Of a DNA stretch of 64,000 nt, positions 1-11,740 are shown piece after piece. The notes beneath the pieces are model-generated. The model did not search any database. It worked only from the letters and a program-made list of their open reading frames with translations, and had not been told where the DNA came from. Position 1 is the stretch's first letter. Each line of letters opens with the position of its first letter. The stretch comes from Owenia fusiformis (taxonomy: Eukaryota > Annelida > Polychaeta > Sabellida > Oweniidae), in NCBI GenBank assembly GCA_903813345.2, contig CAIIXF020000012.1, positions 17,170,020 through 17,234,019 of the forward strand, read 5' to 3'. The position numbers and the translations under genes were made by a program.

Positions 1-847
1 TTCAAAATCTTTACTATTTTGCCATAATATATTCCCTCTTTAGAATTAATGGATCATATTGCTAATTTTTTTATTTGAAATATTGCTGAACATTGCTAGA
101 AGAAGTGAGATGTATTAATCCTTTCCTGGTGTGAATATAAGAGGGAAAAGTTGGCCCTGGTGACAGATAAGTTAGAGTGCTTTTTAGGGGAAAACTGCAA
201 ATTACCTATGCCCCGGGACCTATACCTTGAATTTTATCACTGACATACAATTTGCAGTAAGGATTATCACATAAGAACAACTTGTCAAAATTTAGTGTAA
301 AAATACTGAAAAGAACTGGAGATATTGTCATTTCATTGATGTATATAAATAAAAATAATGGTGTCAAAAGGAGCCCTGAAAGGTATTACATAAAAGGGCT
401 CCATTTTAGTCTGTTCAAATATATCTTTCTAATTCAACTCATCTCGAAAATGTCGATCTGCTTTTTTTTTGATATAAGAGCCTTGATAAATATGCTTGTG
501 TATCTGGAGCTATATTTTGCAGCTGGCAATTTTCTCCAGTTGTTTCTCTGAAAATCACCTGCTGTTTGAGGAATTTTGCCAATCTTTTCATGTTAGAATT
601 ATAATATCCAATAATTGTAACTGTTGTTTATTCATTTTGCCTGTTTATCAGAATTTCTGTATGTCAGCACATTTCAAAAAGGTATGCCAATAATTCCTTA
701 CAGTCCTTATTTTATTTTCTGTAAAAAATGAATAAATGTAATTGAAGGATGGTTTTAGATCCAGCTCTCCCCCGTTTCATTCCTTCCACAAAAAGAAGGA
801 TTATCCTGAATATAAACTCAGACCAGTTGTCAAACTCTCAACTTTTT
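1..847. other. AT-rich sequence without recognisable gene
   Basis: No convincing splice-bounded exon or repeat identified; short open frames lack protein-like composition. Confidence 0.5.
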
Positions 848-1006
848 TATGTCACCACCACAAATAGTGACATATTGTTACAGTCAACAACTTTTTATGG
901 CCGGTGTTCAGCATCTGTAACAGCATTTTGTATCTGTAACAGTGCTCGGGGGTCAGTGTATATAACAAATGGCAGGTGGTGACGTTTTGCATGTTAATAC
1001 CTTGTT
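848..1006 (+). mobile_element. Dispersed GTCACCAC/GTGGTGAC-ended repeat, copy 1
   Basis: Begins TATGTCACCACCAC and ends GGTGGTGACGTTTTGCATG then AATACCTTGTT, so the ends are short inverted repeats. Related copies, several with an internal CTGTAACAAATGGCAGG block, lie at about 18539-18655, 26034-26210, 30930-31094 and 39086-39152, all on the same strand. No coding capacity; a short non-autonomous element family. Confidence 0.6.
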
Positions 1007-1303
1007 CTGAACTGTTCTCTCAAAAACATATACATCATTGTACATCATTAGTGTTTTCTCTGAGTAACCCTTTAATACCCCCACTGGGAAATCATTGAAG
1101 AGCCCCCAAACATAAGATGCTTTGTAATAATGTATATTCCCATGGTAATTAATGGAACAAGATGCTTAACAACAACATCGATATTCTTGACAAGAATCTA
1201 GTTGAAAGAAACTGATGCATAACAAAATATGTTTAAGTATTTAATTTAACATTGCATTCAATGGGAAATTCTTTTTTTCAATTTAGAAACATGGCTGTAA
1301 TGA

Positions 1304-2078
1304 TATACAGTACCTGTCCGATGGAATACCTCTCTGTAGGGAAAACCTATGAACAAGGAATGCTTTTCAAAAGAACCGAATATTTTCCCATTGACTTACA
1401 TGTTAAGGGACCCTCTCTGTAGGGAAAACCTCTGAACAGGGAACAAGGAACACTATTTTTGGGCAAATTATGAAAATTCACCTGTGAACAAGGAATATGG
1501 AATTTTCGTGACACTGCATATGAATTAATATGATTGAGATTAAGATAAGCCAATTGTTGACATGATGTAGCATCCCACCCACTGTTAATTACCCCGATAT
1601 ATTTTAAAACTAATACTAATCTGTTTGTTACTTATTATCATGACACCAATTCTTCCTTTCAAAAACCTAATCACATCAAATCAGTTGTGATAATCTAGGG
1701 ACTCAGGGACTGACACAATTGTTATATGGAGTTAACAGATAGTAAGTACATCATGTTGAGCCAAATCTCTTTAAATCTTTTACTGATCCAACTTCTCGAT
1801 TATCAATACTTGAAATTCAGTTCTTAGCAATATATCTCTACACATCATATCAATGATTACATCAACTAGACATCATCACACGCTAGAAGCAGCTAAAATC
1901 AACATGAGGAGACATAACCAAGTATGGAGCCTGCATTTGTACAATCAATCAAATATGCTTATGCGGCAATTTTGAGTTTGCTGAAAGTGCGGCCCCTCTC
2001 TATAGGGAAAACCTCTGAACAAGGAAACTTTCGTCCAGTCCCAAGAGCATTCCCTGTTCGCAGGTTTTACTGTATATG
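1304..2078. mobile_element. ACAGTAAAACCTG-type element with internal GGGAAAACCTCTGAACAAGGA repeats
   Basis: Left end ACAGTACCTG near 1306 and right end CAGGTTTTACTGTAT near 2062-2078 are inverted. The block CCTCTCTGTAGGGAAAACC occurs three times (about 1329, 1410 and 1995). The same terminal motif recurs at 42340-42518 and 46656. It may be one element interrupted by unrelated DNA (1550-1980) or two partial copies. Confidence 0.45.
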
Positions 2079-2103
2079 CAATGTTGATGTGGAAAAGCCA
2101 GTT

Positions 2104-2175
2104 GGCCCAATAGCTCAGTGGTAGAGTACTCGTCCGGCAAGCGAGGGGTCGTGGGTTCGATCCTCACTAGGGTGG
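2104..2175 (+). tRNA. tRNA-like sequence, possible tRNA-Ala(GGC) or tRNA-derived SINE head
   Basis: Intact A box (TAGCTCAGTGG) and B box (GGTTCGATCC). It folds with a D stem GCTC/GAGT, an anticodon stem CTCGT/GCGAG and a T stem GTGGG/CTCAC. The anticodon position reads GGC, but position 33 is C rather than the usual T, and the acceptor stem GGCCCAA/TAGGGTG has mismatches at both its outer end and its sixth pair. No T-run terminator follows closely. Best read as a decayed tRNA or the 5' part of a tRNA-derived retroposon. Confidence 0.45.
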
Positions 2176-4330
2176 ACTGACTCATTCATATCAGCCTTTA
2201 GCGCAGAATTTCCTTCTGTGTTTTCATTAACTTTTGAAAATTGTAAAATTGTTATTATTTTATTGAAATACAATAGCGTTTATGGTAATATTTATGAAAA
2301 TCCACTGCTATGTCTGAATTAATATTAAAACCTTAGCAAGGCACGATTGCCTCCCTTGGCTCATGCCTGTCCATGCCTGCGCAAACGTAGAGGGACTCCA
2401 GGATGTAAACCAGGATGTGCTTACACTAGAAATAATCAATTTGAAATTCAGATTTGTATTGATGTCACCTTGCCTTGCTTCTTTGTGTGAACAAGTAATT
2501 TTTTAGTCCCTGTGATCCTTTGTCTGCAGATGCGATATCACAACAGAGAAAATAGTAAAAGCTTTTAATGGGCTCGTAACTTATTTTGTGTCAAAATGAT
2601 CTAGAAAATAGAGCTTGTAATAGTAATAGGAAAATATACAGTTAATATTATTTGAGCAATAAAGCTAGTCCTTTGAGATTGTACAATTTTATAGGTGGCC
2701 ATTAACTAACCATATTTGAGTTTTTTTTCTTATTACAAAATTTGATTTGGTTGCTCTGTAAGCTAAACTGAATTATATAACTTACATTGATGTTCCAATT
2801 AATATTGTTTTTTGATATAACGGTGAAATGAATAGTTGCGTGTTTATATCGCACTTTCAAAAAGTGCAATATTGTCATCGCCTTGATAGGTGTATCTTGG
2901 TGTGCGGGCAGAAAGGCAGGCACCATATCCACCTTGTCATCAAAATTCCAGGCAAACTGCTTTTCCATTCAACTCAAATTTTTACAGATGCAAAATAGAC
3001 TAGTGCCAACATCTGATTAGGTTTGGGGCATGCTGGGTAAATTACATGGTGGCCATTTTGCTCTTCAAAGTGATATTTATCATTGTGGCTTGTTGTAATG
3101 TTACAGGTAAGATCACTGCACTAGTTTATTGAGATGTTTTCCATTGAGAAGGAAGCAGATAAAGAGGAGAAAGACGTTTGTCAGGATATCAAGTAGTTGC
3201 CGGGCGACATATTATTCTAGAGAATTCTTGAGTTCTAGCCAAATAATACACCTGTTTGATTAGGTTCATTGATCTCTTTCCCGGATACATGTTCACATCA
3301 AATATATATGGCTTGTATGGTGAAGAGTTGCATTCTTATACATATTCTGTCATTATTACATGTTCTTTATCCGCTCTATGGTATAAGGCAATAGGGAGAT
3401 CCATGGATGTTTTATCTGAGGGTCGTTCTTGATGTATTTGAATGTTGTTATCAAAGTCCCCTTGCTTAATATACTCTCAACCTTCTCACTCGGATTACAT
3501 AAATTGTGTAAATGTTCACGGAAATTAGTTCTCCTTGATTGACCTTCTGATGAAAGAATCTATAGTCATTTTGAATCATGGTTATAGGTACACAGAATGT
3601 CTCATTTATCAAAGGCACAGATTTTACCAGCCAGGCATGCCAACAATACTGCCTTTCCCAGGGTTTCACACAAAATTGGTGCAAAACTCTATTTTTCAAA
3701 TATTCAGATCAAAGTTGGTCAAAATGTGAAAAAAATACTTACATGTAATACTCAAAATTTCGCTTTCTCAAAAGGTCAATTTCTCATGCTTTTTTCTTTT
3801 TTTCAAGTAATGTACATGTCGATGCAAAGGAGTTTTTTGGTGGCAAGCCTCGCACTCTCATTTGGCAGCATCCTCTGTAGCTTCATTGTCTGCAAGATCA
3901 TTGCCCTGTATGCGGTTTCGCATGTAAACAAGTCTTACTCAATTCTGGTTAAGATTTGTAGACACAAATTGAAATGCAAACATTATTACTACTTCAAGTA
4001 TGTATTTGATGCAGTGAAAAACTAAATAGCAGAAGTAAGACATTACCTAGATATTGTATGGCTTTTCAAATTATCAATCTATTCCTAAATAACAAGCTCA
4101 CGGGACTTCTCTTGTGATCGATATATAATCAACCACCTGAATATGCAGAAAAATAGCAGTATTGTTTTTGTCAAAAGCCATTTATCAACAGTTAATTGAT
4201 ATGTGGTTGGATTTTAGGATCAGTGACACTAATATAAGTCAATATTTTTGAAGTTCTCTCAATTAGATTTAGGTTGCAGGTCAGGATATCCTGTTCGGGG
4301 TTTGTTGTATTTCGTCAAAAGGATAAATTT
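2176..4330. other. No recognisable gene
   Basis: AT-rich. A GC-richer stretch at about 3810-3950 lies in a 142-codon open frame starting at 3597 but has no recognisable domain or splice context. Nothing else stands out. Confidence 0.45.
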
Positions 4331-4742
4331 TAGTCTTATAGGTAATATATTTAGCTTGTAGATAATATTTACAGTTTAATAGCATAACATTTTCAATCTG
4401 TTGGATACCATTTTCAGTCTAACAGATAACATGTTTTCAGTCTAAATAGCATGTTTTTCAGTCTAAATGAAAATATCTTCAATCTAATAGATAACATGCT
4501 TTTCAGTCTTAATTTATAATATCTTCAGTCTTATAGATAACAATGCTTTTCAGTCTAATTGATAATATCTTCATTCTAATAAATAACGTGCTTTTCAGTC
4601 CTAATTGATAATATCTTCAGTCTAATAGATAATGTGCATTTCTGTCTAGTCCATAATATCTCCAGTCTAATAAATAACATGGTTTTCAGTCTAGTAGATA
4701 ATATCTTCAGTCTAATAGATAACATGCTTTCCAGTCTAGTTA
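4331..4742 (+). repeat. Minisatellite, about 21-bp unit in 42-bp pairs
   Basis: Repeats of the type TTCAGTCTAATAGATAACATG alternating with TTCAGTCTAATTGATAATATC, about 18 units, degenerate on the left and most regular from 4500 to 4740. Confidence 0.85.
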
Positions 4743-4808
4743 AGTCTCATGGTAACTTGTCCAGTTTAAAAGATATATTATCGTATGACCTTCATATAAG
4801 GATAATTA

Positions 4809-4926
4809 TACTGTACTCCTGGTTAATTTCGCGAATTTTGAGAAAATACAATTAATTTTCGCGATTTTACCACATTCGGGAAAGTGCGAAACTAAATTGC
4901 ATGTGGAAAATACCAGGAGTTCAGTT
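4809..4926. mobile_element. Short inverted-repeat element (118 bp)
   Basis: The ends TACTGTACTCCTGGT and ACCAGGAGTTCAGTTA are inverted repeats with few mismatches. The interior holds two TTCGCGA-type motifs. Non-coding MITE-like element. Confidence 0.55.
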
Positions 4927-5159
4927 ATTATAATGTTCTATAGTCTTGAACTTTATCATAGAATATACTTTTCAAGAGTCTGTCATCGAGATGGTGAGTA
5001 CTAATGGCAAAGGCACTCTCATATTAACCTTACATAATTGTTCTGTTATTATCAATATTGCAATAACATGTTGCAATTATGCTTATTAATCTCATGTCTG
5101 GTTTGTCTGGTTTAAGATGAAGTGTGTAAATTAGAAAGGCTTGTTTGTTCTGCTAGTTG

Positions 5160-6046
5160 TAATATACATAAGGTAAAACATGTGTGTAAGTGGAACAGTT
5201 TTGGTATCTCTACAGTAAAATCTGTGTAAGTGGATCACATTTGGTTCCTCTATAGTAAAACATGTGTAAGTGGAAAAGTTTTGGTATCTCTACAGTAAAA
5301 TATGTGTATGTGGAACAGTTTTGGTATCTCTGCTGTAAAATCTGTGTAAGTGGATCACATTAGGTTCCACTACAATAAAACATGTGTATGTGGAACAGCT
5401 TTGGTATCTCTACAGTAAAATATGTATATGTGGAACAGCTTTGGTATCTCTACTGTAAAATCTGTGTAAGTGGATCACATTAGGTTCCACTACAGTAAAA
5501 CATGTGTATGTGGAACAGCTTTGGTATCTCTACAGTAAAATATGTGTATGTGGAACAGTTGTGGTATCTCTACAGTAAAACATGTGTAAGTGGAACACCT
5601 TTGGTTCCTCTACAGTAAATCTGTGTACTGTAAGTGGATCACATTAGGTTCCACTACAGTAAAACATGTGTATGTGGAACAGCTCTGGTATCTCTACAGT
5701 AAAACATGTGTAAGTGGAACACCTTTGGTTCCTCTACAGTAAATCTGTTTACTGTAAGTGGATCACATTAGGTTCCACTACAGTAAAACATGTGTATGTG
5801 GAACAGCTTTGGTATCTCTACAGTAAAATATGTATAAGTGGAACACCCTTGGTTCCTCTACAGTAAATCTGTGTAAGTGGATCACATTAGGTTCCACTAC
5901 AGTAAAACATGTGTATGTGGAACAGCTTTGGTATCTCTACAGTAAAATATGTGTATGTGGAACACCTTTAGTTCCTCTACAATAAATCTGTGTAAGTGGA
6001 TCACGTTTGTAGTAAAACATGTGTACATGTGGAACACCTTTTGTAA
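5160..6046 (+). repeat. Minisatellite, about 40-bp unit with a higher-order pattern
   Basis: About 21 units of the type CTACAGTAAAACATGTGTAAGTGGAACA. Three unit variants (ending in GTTTTGGTATCTCT, ATTAGGTTCCACT and CTTTGGTTCCTCT) recur in ordered groups, a higher-order repeat of about 120 bp. The unit closely resembles the end of the ACAGTAAAACCTG element family. Confidence 0.88.
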
Positions 6047-6331
6047 TTTGTGCATCTACATTACAGTTATAAACCTGTGAAAGTGAAACACCTTGAGCTG
6101 GTAACTGTTCTACTTTGGAAGATGTTCATCTCACAAAGATTCATTCAACATTTGATAAATGGGCCATGGGTTAAGTGTTGTACTCACTGTGGTGTTCTAC
6201 TTACAAAAGTGTTCAACTTGACAGTTTTTTGTACTGTATTACTTGGGGGATGGGGGAACTACAGTTCAGTGGCATTAAGCGTGATTCTTCTTCTTTGACA
6301 ATGGGACATAGTTTGAATGGCTAGTGTAGCA

Positions 6332-6510
6332 TCACAGGCCTGTAGTGAGGGGGGAGTGGACGGAGCGGCCGCTCCCCTCATGGCCAGAAATTCTTTCAAA
6401 ATCATGCAGTTTTTCACCAAAAATTGTCAAAAAGCTCCCCCCTTGGCAAAAGCTCCCCCTTGGTAAAACCGCTCCCCCCAGGTAAATCTTGGCTACGGGC
6501 CTGCATCACA
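6332..6510 (+). mobile_element. GGCCTGTAG/CTACGGGCC inverted-repeat element (about 180 bp)
   Basis: CATCACAGGCCTGTAG at the left and CTACGGGCCTGCATCACA at the right are inverted, flanked by a possible CATCACA duplication. The interior carries the block AAATTCTTTCAAAATCATGC that marks this family. Related copies: 9416-9612, 22364-22540 (reverse), 32243-32390, 36778-36965 and partly 50640-50690. Confidence 0.65.
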
Positions 6511-6680
6511 TGACCAACTAAATCGACAATTCTAACCAAGCAACAAATCAACTGACTTCTTATACTAATGGGATTATGATTGCTATTATGAATAGTTGAT
6601 ATCAATATACACAATCATCAACAAAATTGATAAGAATATCAAGAAAAATTGATAAAGATAAAGCAGAAAATTATTTTACT

Positions 6681-6897
6681 TATGATCTTTATCAAGTCTC
6701 TACTACCATTCTCCATATTCTACATGTTGGCTTGCAAAAATGAGATGAGGGGGTCACAAGGGCCTGTGTAAGTATATAATTCCTGATTTATGATCTTGTT
6801 TAAAGACTCTAGTACCTTTCTCCATCTTCACCATGTTGGTTTGCAAAAAGTGAGATGAGGGTGTTACAAGACCCTGTATATAAAAGTGTATAATTCC
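6681..6897 (+). repeat. Diverged tandem duplicate, about 110-bp unit
   Basis: Two units share TATGATCTT...CTTTCTCCAT...ATGTTGG-TTGCAAAAA-TGAGATGAGGG...CAAG-CCTGT-TA and TATAATTCC. The surrounding 6511-9415 shows no gene. Confidence 0.65.
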
Positions 6898-9415
6898 AAA
6901 GTAAATAGATGAAGAATCTGAGATTTGCCAGGTTTAAATGTGAAACATTGTGATATTAATCTAGCTAAACACTCTAAAACGAAGTCATAAATTATTTATA
7001 AAACTTCCTGGCAGGAACATTAATTGGCTTTTATGGAATCTTGGAAAGCTAATATTAGTATGTATTAGTGGGTATCACCTTGAGAGAATGTTAGGCCAGT
7101 CACGTTTTGGAATAAGATGCAAATAGAGGAGAGAACAGTAGGTGTATGAGAGGCAATGACAATGACAAGACAATGTTTCATTGGAGGGGGTATAAGGTTT
7201 TACTTAAGAAATGGAAAGATGAACAAAGTGAACATGTTCTGTCATCCTAAATTCTCCAAAATCTCTCTTGACATCATATTATTCTAAAGCAAAATTTCAA
7301 AACACACAAAAATTATAATATTTACTGGGAGTACAGAGTACTGAACACAATCATAATGACTAAATCAAAATGCTTCAAAATTCCTAGACATGTGATAAAA
7401 TTGTCATCACACATTTCAGCTTATGTGATATAGGAAATATTCCACTCGGGTAACATTGTATCACCACTCAAGCTTTGCTTTTGTGGATGATAGTATTACC
7501 TTTCATTGAATATTTACTGATCACATGCTGAAACATGTGATAGCTGATAGTTTCTATTTATAGATATAGAGCTTTTATAATTTTTTAACAATAATTTTTA
7601 ATACCATGGGTTAAAAAATGTATTTACTGATAAGGATTGAATATGTATTTTATCCATTCCCTCTAAGTTAATAACCTCTTTTTCTTAATGAGAATCTGAC
7701 ATTATCTGCAGGGGCATTATGGCTAAGATGCATAGAAAATTCAATTTGTTGAGAGTGAAATGAGTTAATTATAAGTGAAGTCTCAATAGCCGTTTCTCAT
7801 GTTAGTTGCTAGTATTTCCAATTTATTGGCAAATACTAATCAATTGCCAATTACAGCTCTAGATCCAATATTAGACAATATTTTGTATTATGTAAGAAAA
7901 GGGGATTGTATCAACGTTTGACTAGTTTAATGCATGGATTGCACTTACAAACAGGTGATTGAACTACCGTACTCTCTCTAATAAAAGAACAGTGCCTCTC
8001 CCAAATTCTCTTCCTGGACTAACTCCTACTAGATGACATAGTATCATACCTCGATGTTTTCCTCATGCATTTATCGATCTGCTGATTGTGTTTTCATGGG
8101 TTGATCATTTTGATGATAAAAAATTCCCTCCACTTTCTTTCCGGGCTGCCATTTTGGGAACTGACGGTGATACCTGAGTCAAAATCTAAAGGTTTTCTGT
8201 TAGTGACTGGCCTTCATGAATGCCTGTTTGTGTGTCTGGGACAGGGTGGAAATATATTTCTGGTAGATCTGTCCCCCCTTAACCGTTGGTGTAATTCTCT
8301 ATAGCCTAACCGTTTAAGGGTTAACTCATCACTAGAAGGTTATCATGAACGTACTTCTAAAGATTCCGGAGACATGTCTGTAACAGCACTGTGTAGAGAA
8401 ATGACTCAATCGATAGGGGTAAGTGAATTAATTGAATTCACCCTATTATCGCCCATTATTTTTTTCGTGATTTTTGTTACTCAAGTTGACAGTCATTCAT
8501 GAAGTCAGGTGTGCATTTATTGAAGTATGCGCCTATTAGAGATAGTACGGTATTTTGTTATATTTTAGAGAAAAAAGGTTATTTACATACAATAAACAAA
8601 TGTTCCAATTTTTTCTGGACCACCCTGTAACTGGGTATATGAAGTTATGTCAGCTTTGGTGAGTTCTGGGGTAAGGGCCAAATTATGTCAATCGATCAAT
8701 GTCAATCTGGAAGAAAATTGTATTTTCAAATTGTACCCCATAAACCACTAGATATGATAGACATTGATAACCACTTAAAATATGAGTCAGAATCAAATCA
8801 GATAAGATCATGACAAATTAGATGTCTCATAAAAAGTATATTCATTACAAATTGATGTTCCTGTTGTGGTTTTTCTCTAGTACTTCCTAAGTACACTACA
8901 TAAATCAAATTATTTGTAGCTTTCTGATTCTTTCCTGAGATATTTATCAGTTCTGTTAATCATCAGGTTTTTCATGTACCATTAAGAAGTTAACACATAT
9001 AATATTGTTCTAGCCATGTTTTTCTGAATTTTGTTTTTTGTCCTGCATCATCATTTTGAATCATGTATGTTACATGAAATTATTACGCTTTTGTAATGGC
9101 AACTAGGTGGTTACATTTTGCCATGTTAATGTCCATTTACAAAATATAATTTGGGCAAATTTTGAATAAAATATTTATTTTGGCCCAAAAATATTTTATT
9201 GCCCCAATAAGTTGTTCTTTTTGATTTTATTTTTTGGCCAAATTATCAAGAAAATAAGCCTTAAAGTTTCAAAATTTACACCCAATTTGGGGTTTTAGGG
9301 GCCGAAGACTTTTCAGACTTGAAATTTGGGCCCCCTCCCTTGTTAGTCTTCAGACCCCCTGCTATATACTCTAAAACCCTGTGGTCCCAATGGCAATTTA
9401 TTTTTCCAAAATAAG
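6898..9415. other. No recognisable gene
   Basis: AT-rich unique-looking sequence. An imperfect inverted repeat around 7390-7545 (ATCACA...TGTGAT, TTCAGC...GCTGAAA) may be a decayed element. No exon supported. Confidence 0.45.
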
Positions 9416-9612
9416 CAGGCACGTAGCCATTGGGGGTTCGCAGGGTTCGGGGCGAACCTCTCCCTGGCCAAAAATTCTTTCAAAATCATGCAGTTTTCCA
9501 GCATTTTGAGCACTTCTCAAGTGATTTTCACCATATTTGGGCCAAAATTGTCAAATGTGAACCCCCCTGGAAATTTTTGAGAACTGAACCCCCTTGGCAA
9601 ATCCTGGCTAAA
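9416..9612 (-). mobile_element. GGCCTGTAG-family inverted-repeat element
   Basis: Contains the family blocks CGTAGCCATTGGGGG, AATTCTTTCAAAATCATGCAG, TTTGGGCCAAAATTGTCAAA and CCTTGGCAAATCCTGGCTA. It is opposite in orientation to the copies at 22364 and 36778. Confidence 0.65.
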
Positions 9613-10206
9613 GATAAGTGTCTCTTATGTTCAATTTAATTCATTTCTATACTGCTTTGTTGAACATGAGCCAAAGTCTTGTAGCTCTAACCTAATGACC
9701 CCTTGAAGAATAAAGAAAAGTGATAGTCTCTCAAGAAAGTGACTCCATGAAATAAAATTTCACTTCGGTAATATCATTTCATTCAATTTATTCTAAAAAC
9801 TGAATGAAGTGTCTGATTTTTTGGTATTCCTTGAGAATACAGAGAATGATGTATTCACCCATCCAGGTCATTCCTTGCTAATTTCTCTTGTAATTCATTA
9901 TTCTTTAGAGAAATATGACAATTATGTGTATTGCATTTATGGGTAAGTTTGTGGAAAGAATGGATTTAACAATAAAGTTCCTCATTAGATCTCTACTTAT
10001 TATCAACCTCAATACCCCAAGCATTCTCCATAGCAGGTATAAAGAATGATGGACCATTTCCAAAGAGAGAAAGAGAATATCATATTGATTAAGCCATCTT
10101 TCACTTTGGAGAGTGCTCAGAGTAGATGATTAAAATGCCATGACCATAAGTTGTAATGTTGGGGATGATAGCTAATGTTATCAGTTGTGATGAATAAAGT
10201 TAATTA
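9613..10206. other. No recognisable gene
   Basis: AT-rich; nothing recognised. Confidence 0.45.
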
Positions 10207-10815
10207 TCCCACCGAATGTAGTTTGAGGGGGATATGGAGAAGCCATCCGTCTGACTATTCATTCGTTCATCTGTCCTGATAATTACTGAAATATCATTTT
10301 AATTTTCAAGATGACTGCTTATTTCAAAATGGCCGCCATTTTTTCATAAAACAGTTATTTCCTGTTAAAAAATGTAAAATTTGATAGCTCAAATACCAGT
10401 CAACTGATTTGGTTCAAATTTCATATGCTGATATCCTCAGAACAAGGGACTCTATTGATAGAGGAATTTTCAAGATGGCCACTGAATTCAAAATTCAAAA
10501 TAAGAATAAAGAAAATTAAATTGCTTAAATACCAGTCAATGGATTTGGTTCAGATTTTATTTTCTCATGGGCTCAGGACATAGGACTCTGGCCAAGTAGG
10601 AATTTAAAGGTGGCTGCTGAATTCAAAATGGCCACCATTCTTCAGTAATCTATGATAACTCACATGCTTGTTGACTTGGTTTAAATTCAATATACTGATT
10701 CCTTAAGGACATAGACTCTTGCAAAGTTAATCTTTCAAGATGGCTGCTTTATTCAATATGGCTGCCCTTTTTTCATGAAAATGTAATGTTTGATAACTCA
10801 TATAACAGTATACAA
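10207..10815 (+). mobile_element. CCCACCGAAC-type element with AAGATGGC subrepeats
   Basis: Opens TATCCCACCGAATG...GAGGGGGATATGGAGAAGCCATCCGTC and continues with at least four related units of about 130 bp holding GGTTCAAATT, CTGATTTGGTT and AAGATGGC/AATGGC. It is the same family as 44710-45503 and resembles 26874-28265. The right end is not clear; unrelated sequence starts near 10815. Confidence 0.6.
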
Positions 10816-10895
10816 TTGTTGACCTCTCCAAAGGTCAACTGGCAAAATTATATACCGAGACTGTAAACCAAGAAACTACTGTTGACAGAGACCGA

Positions 10896-11216
10896 AGGGG
10901 TACAAGCAGGTAAAAATGTTGACCGCTAATTTCAATAGCTCTACCCCTCTAGTGAAACTTGAAAAACAGTAGCTCCACAGAGTTGCAGATATACCCACCG
11001 AACAAACAGTAATTTATCATAACATTACAGAAATCAGTTTCAGTAAAGTATAGTAATATTGCCTCCTTTTGTTGGCCATTTTGAATTCATCTTCCTTCTA
11101 AGTAGAGTCCCTAAGGCATTAGCATAAAAAATTTGAAACATAAACCTCAATTGTTAGTACCTCAGTATAAACACTCACATCTGATTGGTCGGTCAACATT
11201 TTTACCTGTACCCCAC
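10896..11216. mobile_element. Inverted-repeat element (about 320 bp)
   Basis: The left end GGGGTACAAGCAGGTAAAAA plus TGTTGACCG and the right end CGGTCAACATTTTTACCTGT plus ACCCC are inverted repeats of about 25 bp with one short gap. No coding content. Confidence 0.55.
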
Positions 11217-11437
11217 CTGTGCTTCATGGGATATCATATTATTGACCGCGTATGTTATTGTACTACACTTGTGAATTATGGTAATATGACGCCATAATGT
11301 TTACAGAAAAAAATGTTAGACTGACCTTTTGTAAACGTTGATGTGGATTAAGTGGAACACTATTTAGTGGAACTGAGCTAATCATATTTAATTTTTTTTT
11401 TTGAAATGCATCTTTTTCATTGTGAATACCTAGCAAA

Positions 11438-11740
11438 ATGTCATTATTACCACCTTGCCGGGCCAGTTCTAGGGGTTTTAGTGCTAGTTAGAAGGTATTC
11501 ATTTTACTATATCGACCTGAGCTATATGTGACATCATAGTGGTGGTCAAGAATGCATTTAACGACCGGTCGAGAATGCATTTAATGACCGGAAATTTTCC
11601 CTGGGAAATTAGATATCGTTCAGTGCGTAAGATTTTCTTGCTGTTTCAGTCCTGGTCATTAACGGTGGTAATAATACTAATAATGTCATTTCTGCGGGCA
11701 ATATATCACTATATTGCCCTTCGAAATGACGTTTACTATT
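11438..11740. mobile_element. Inverted-repeat rich segment
   Basis: ATGTCATTATTACCACC at the left is inverted against GGTGGTAATAATACTAATAA at about 11664. A tight hairpin (GTCATTTCTGCGGGCAATATA paired with TATATTGCCCTTCGAAATGAC) lies at 11686-11731. A 23-bp direct repeat around GAATGCATTTAAYGACCGG occurs near 11551 and 11573. Probably composite and decayed. Confidence 0.45.

Noticed and set aside
3597-4025. 142-codon open frame on the plus strand
   Set aside because: It contains hydrophobic runs, but no recognisable family, weak start and no splice or promoter context. A GC-richer patch inside it (3810-3950) was compared with histone sequence from memory and did not match.
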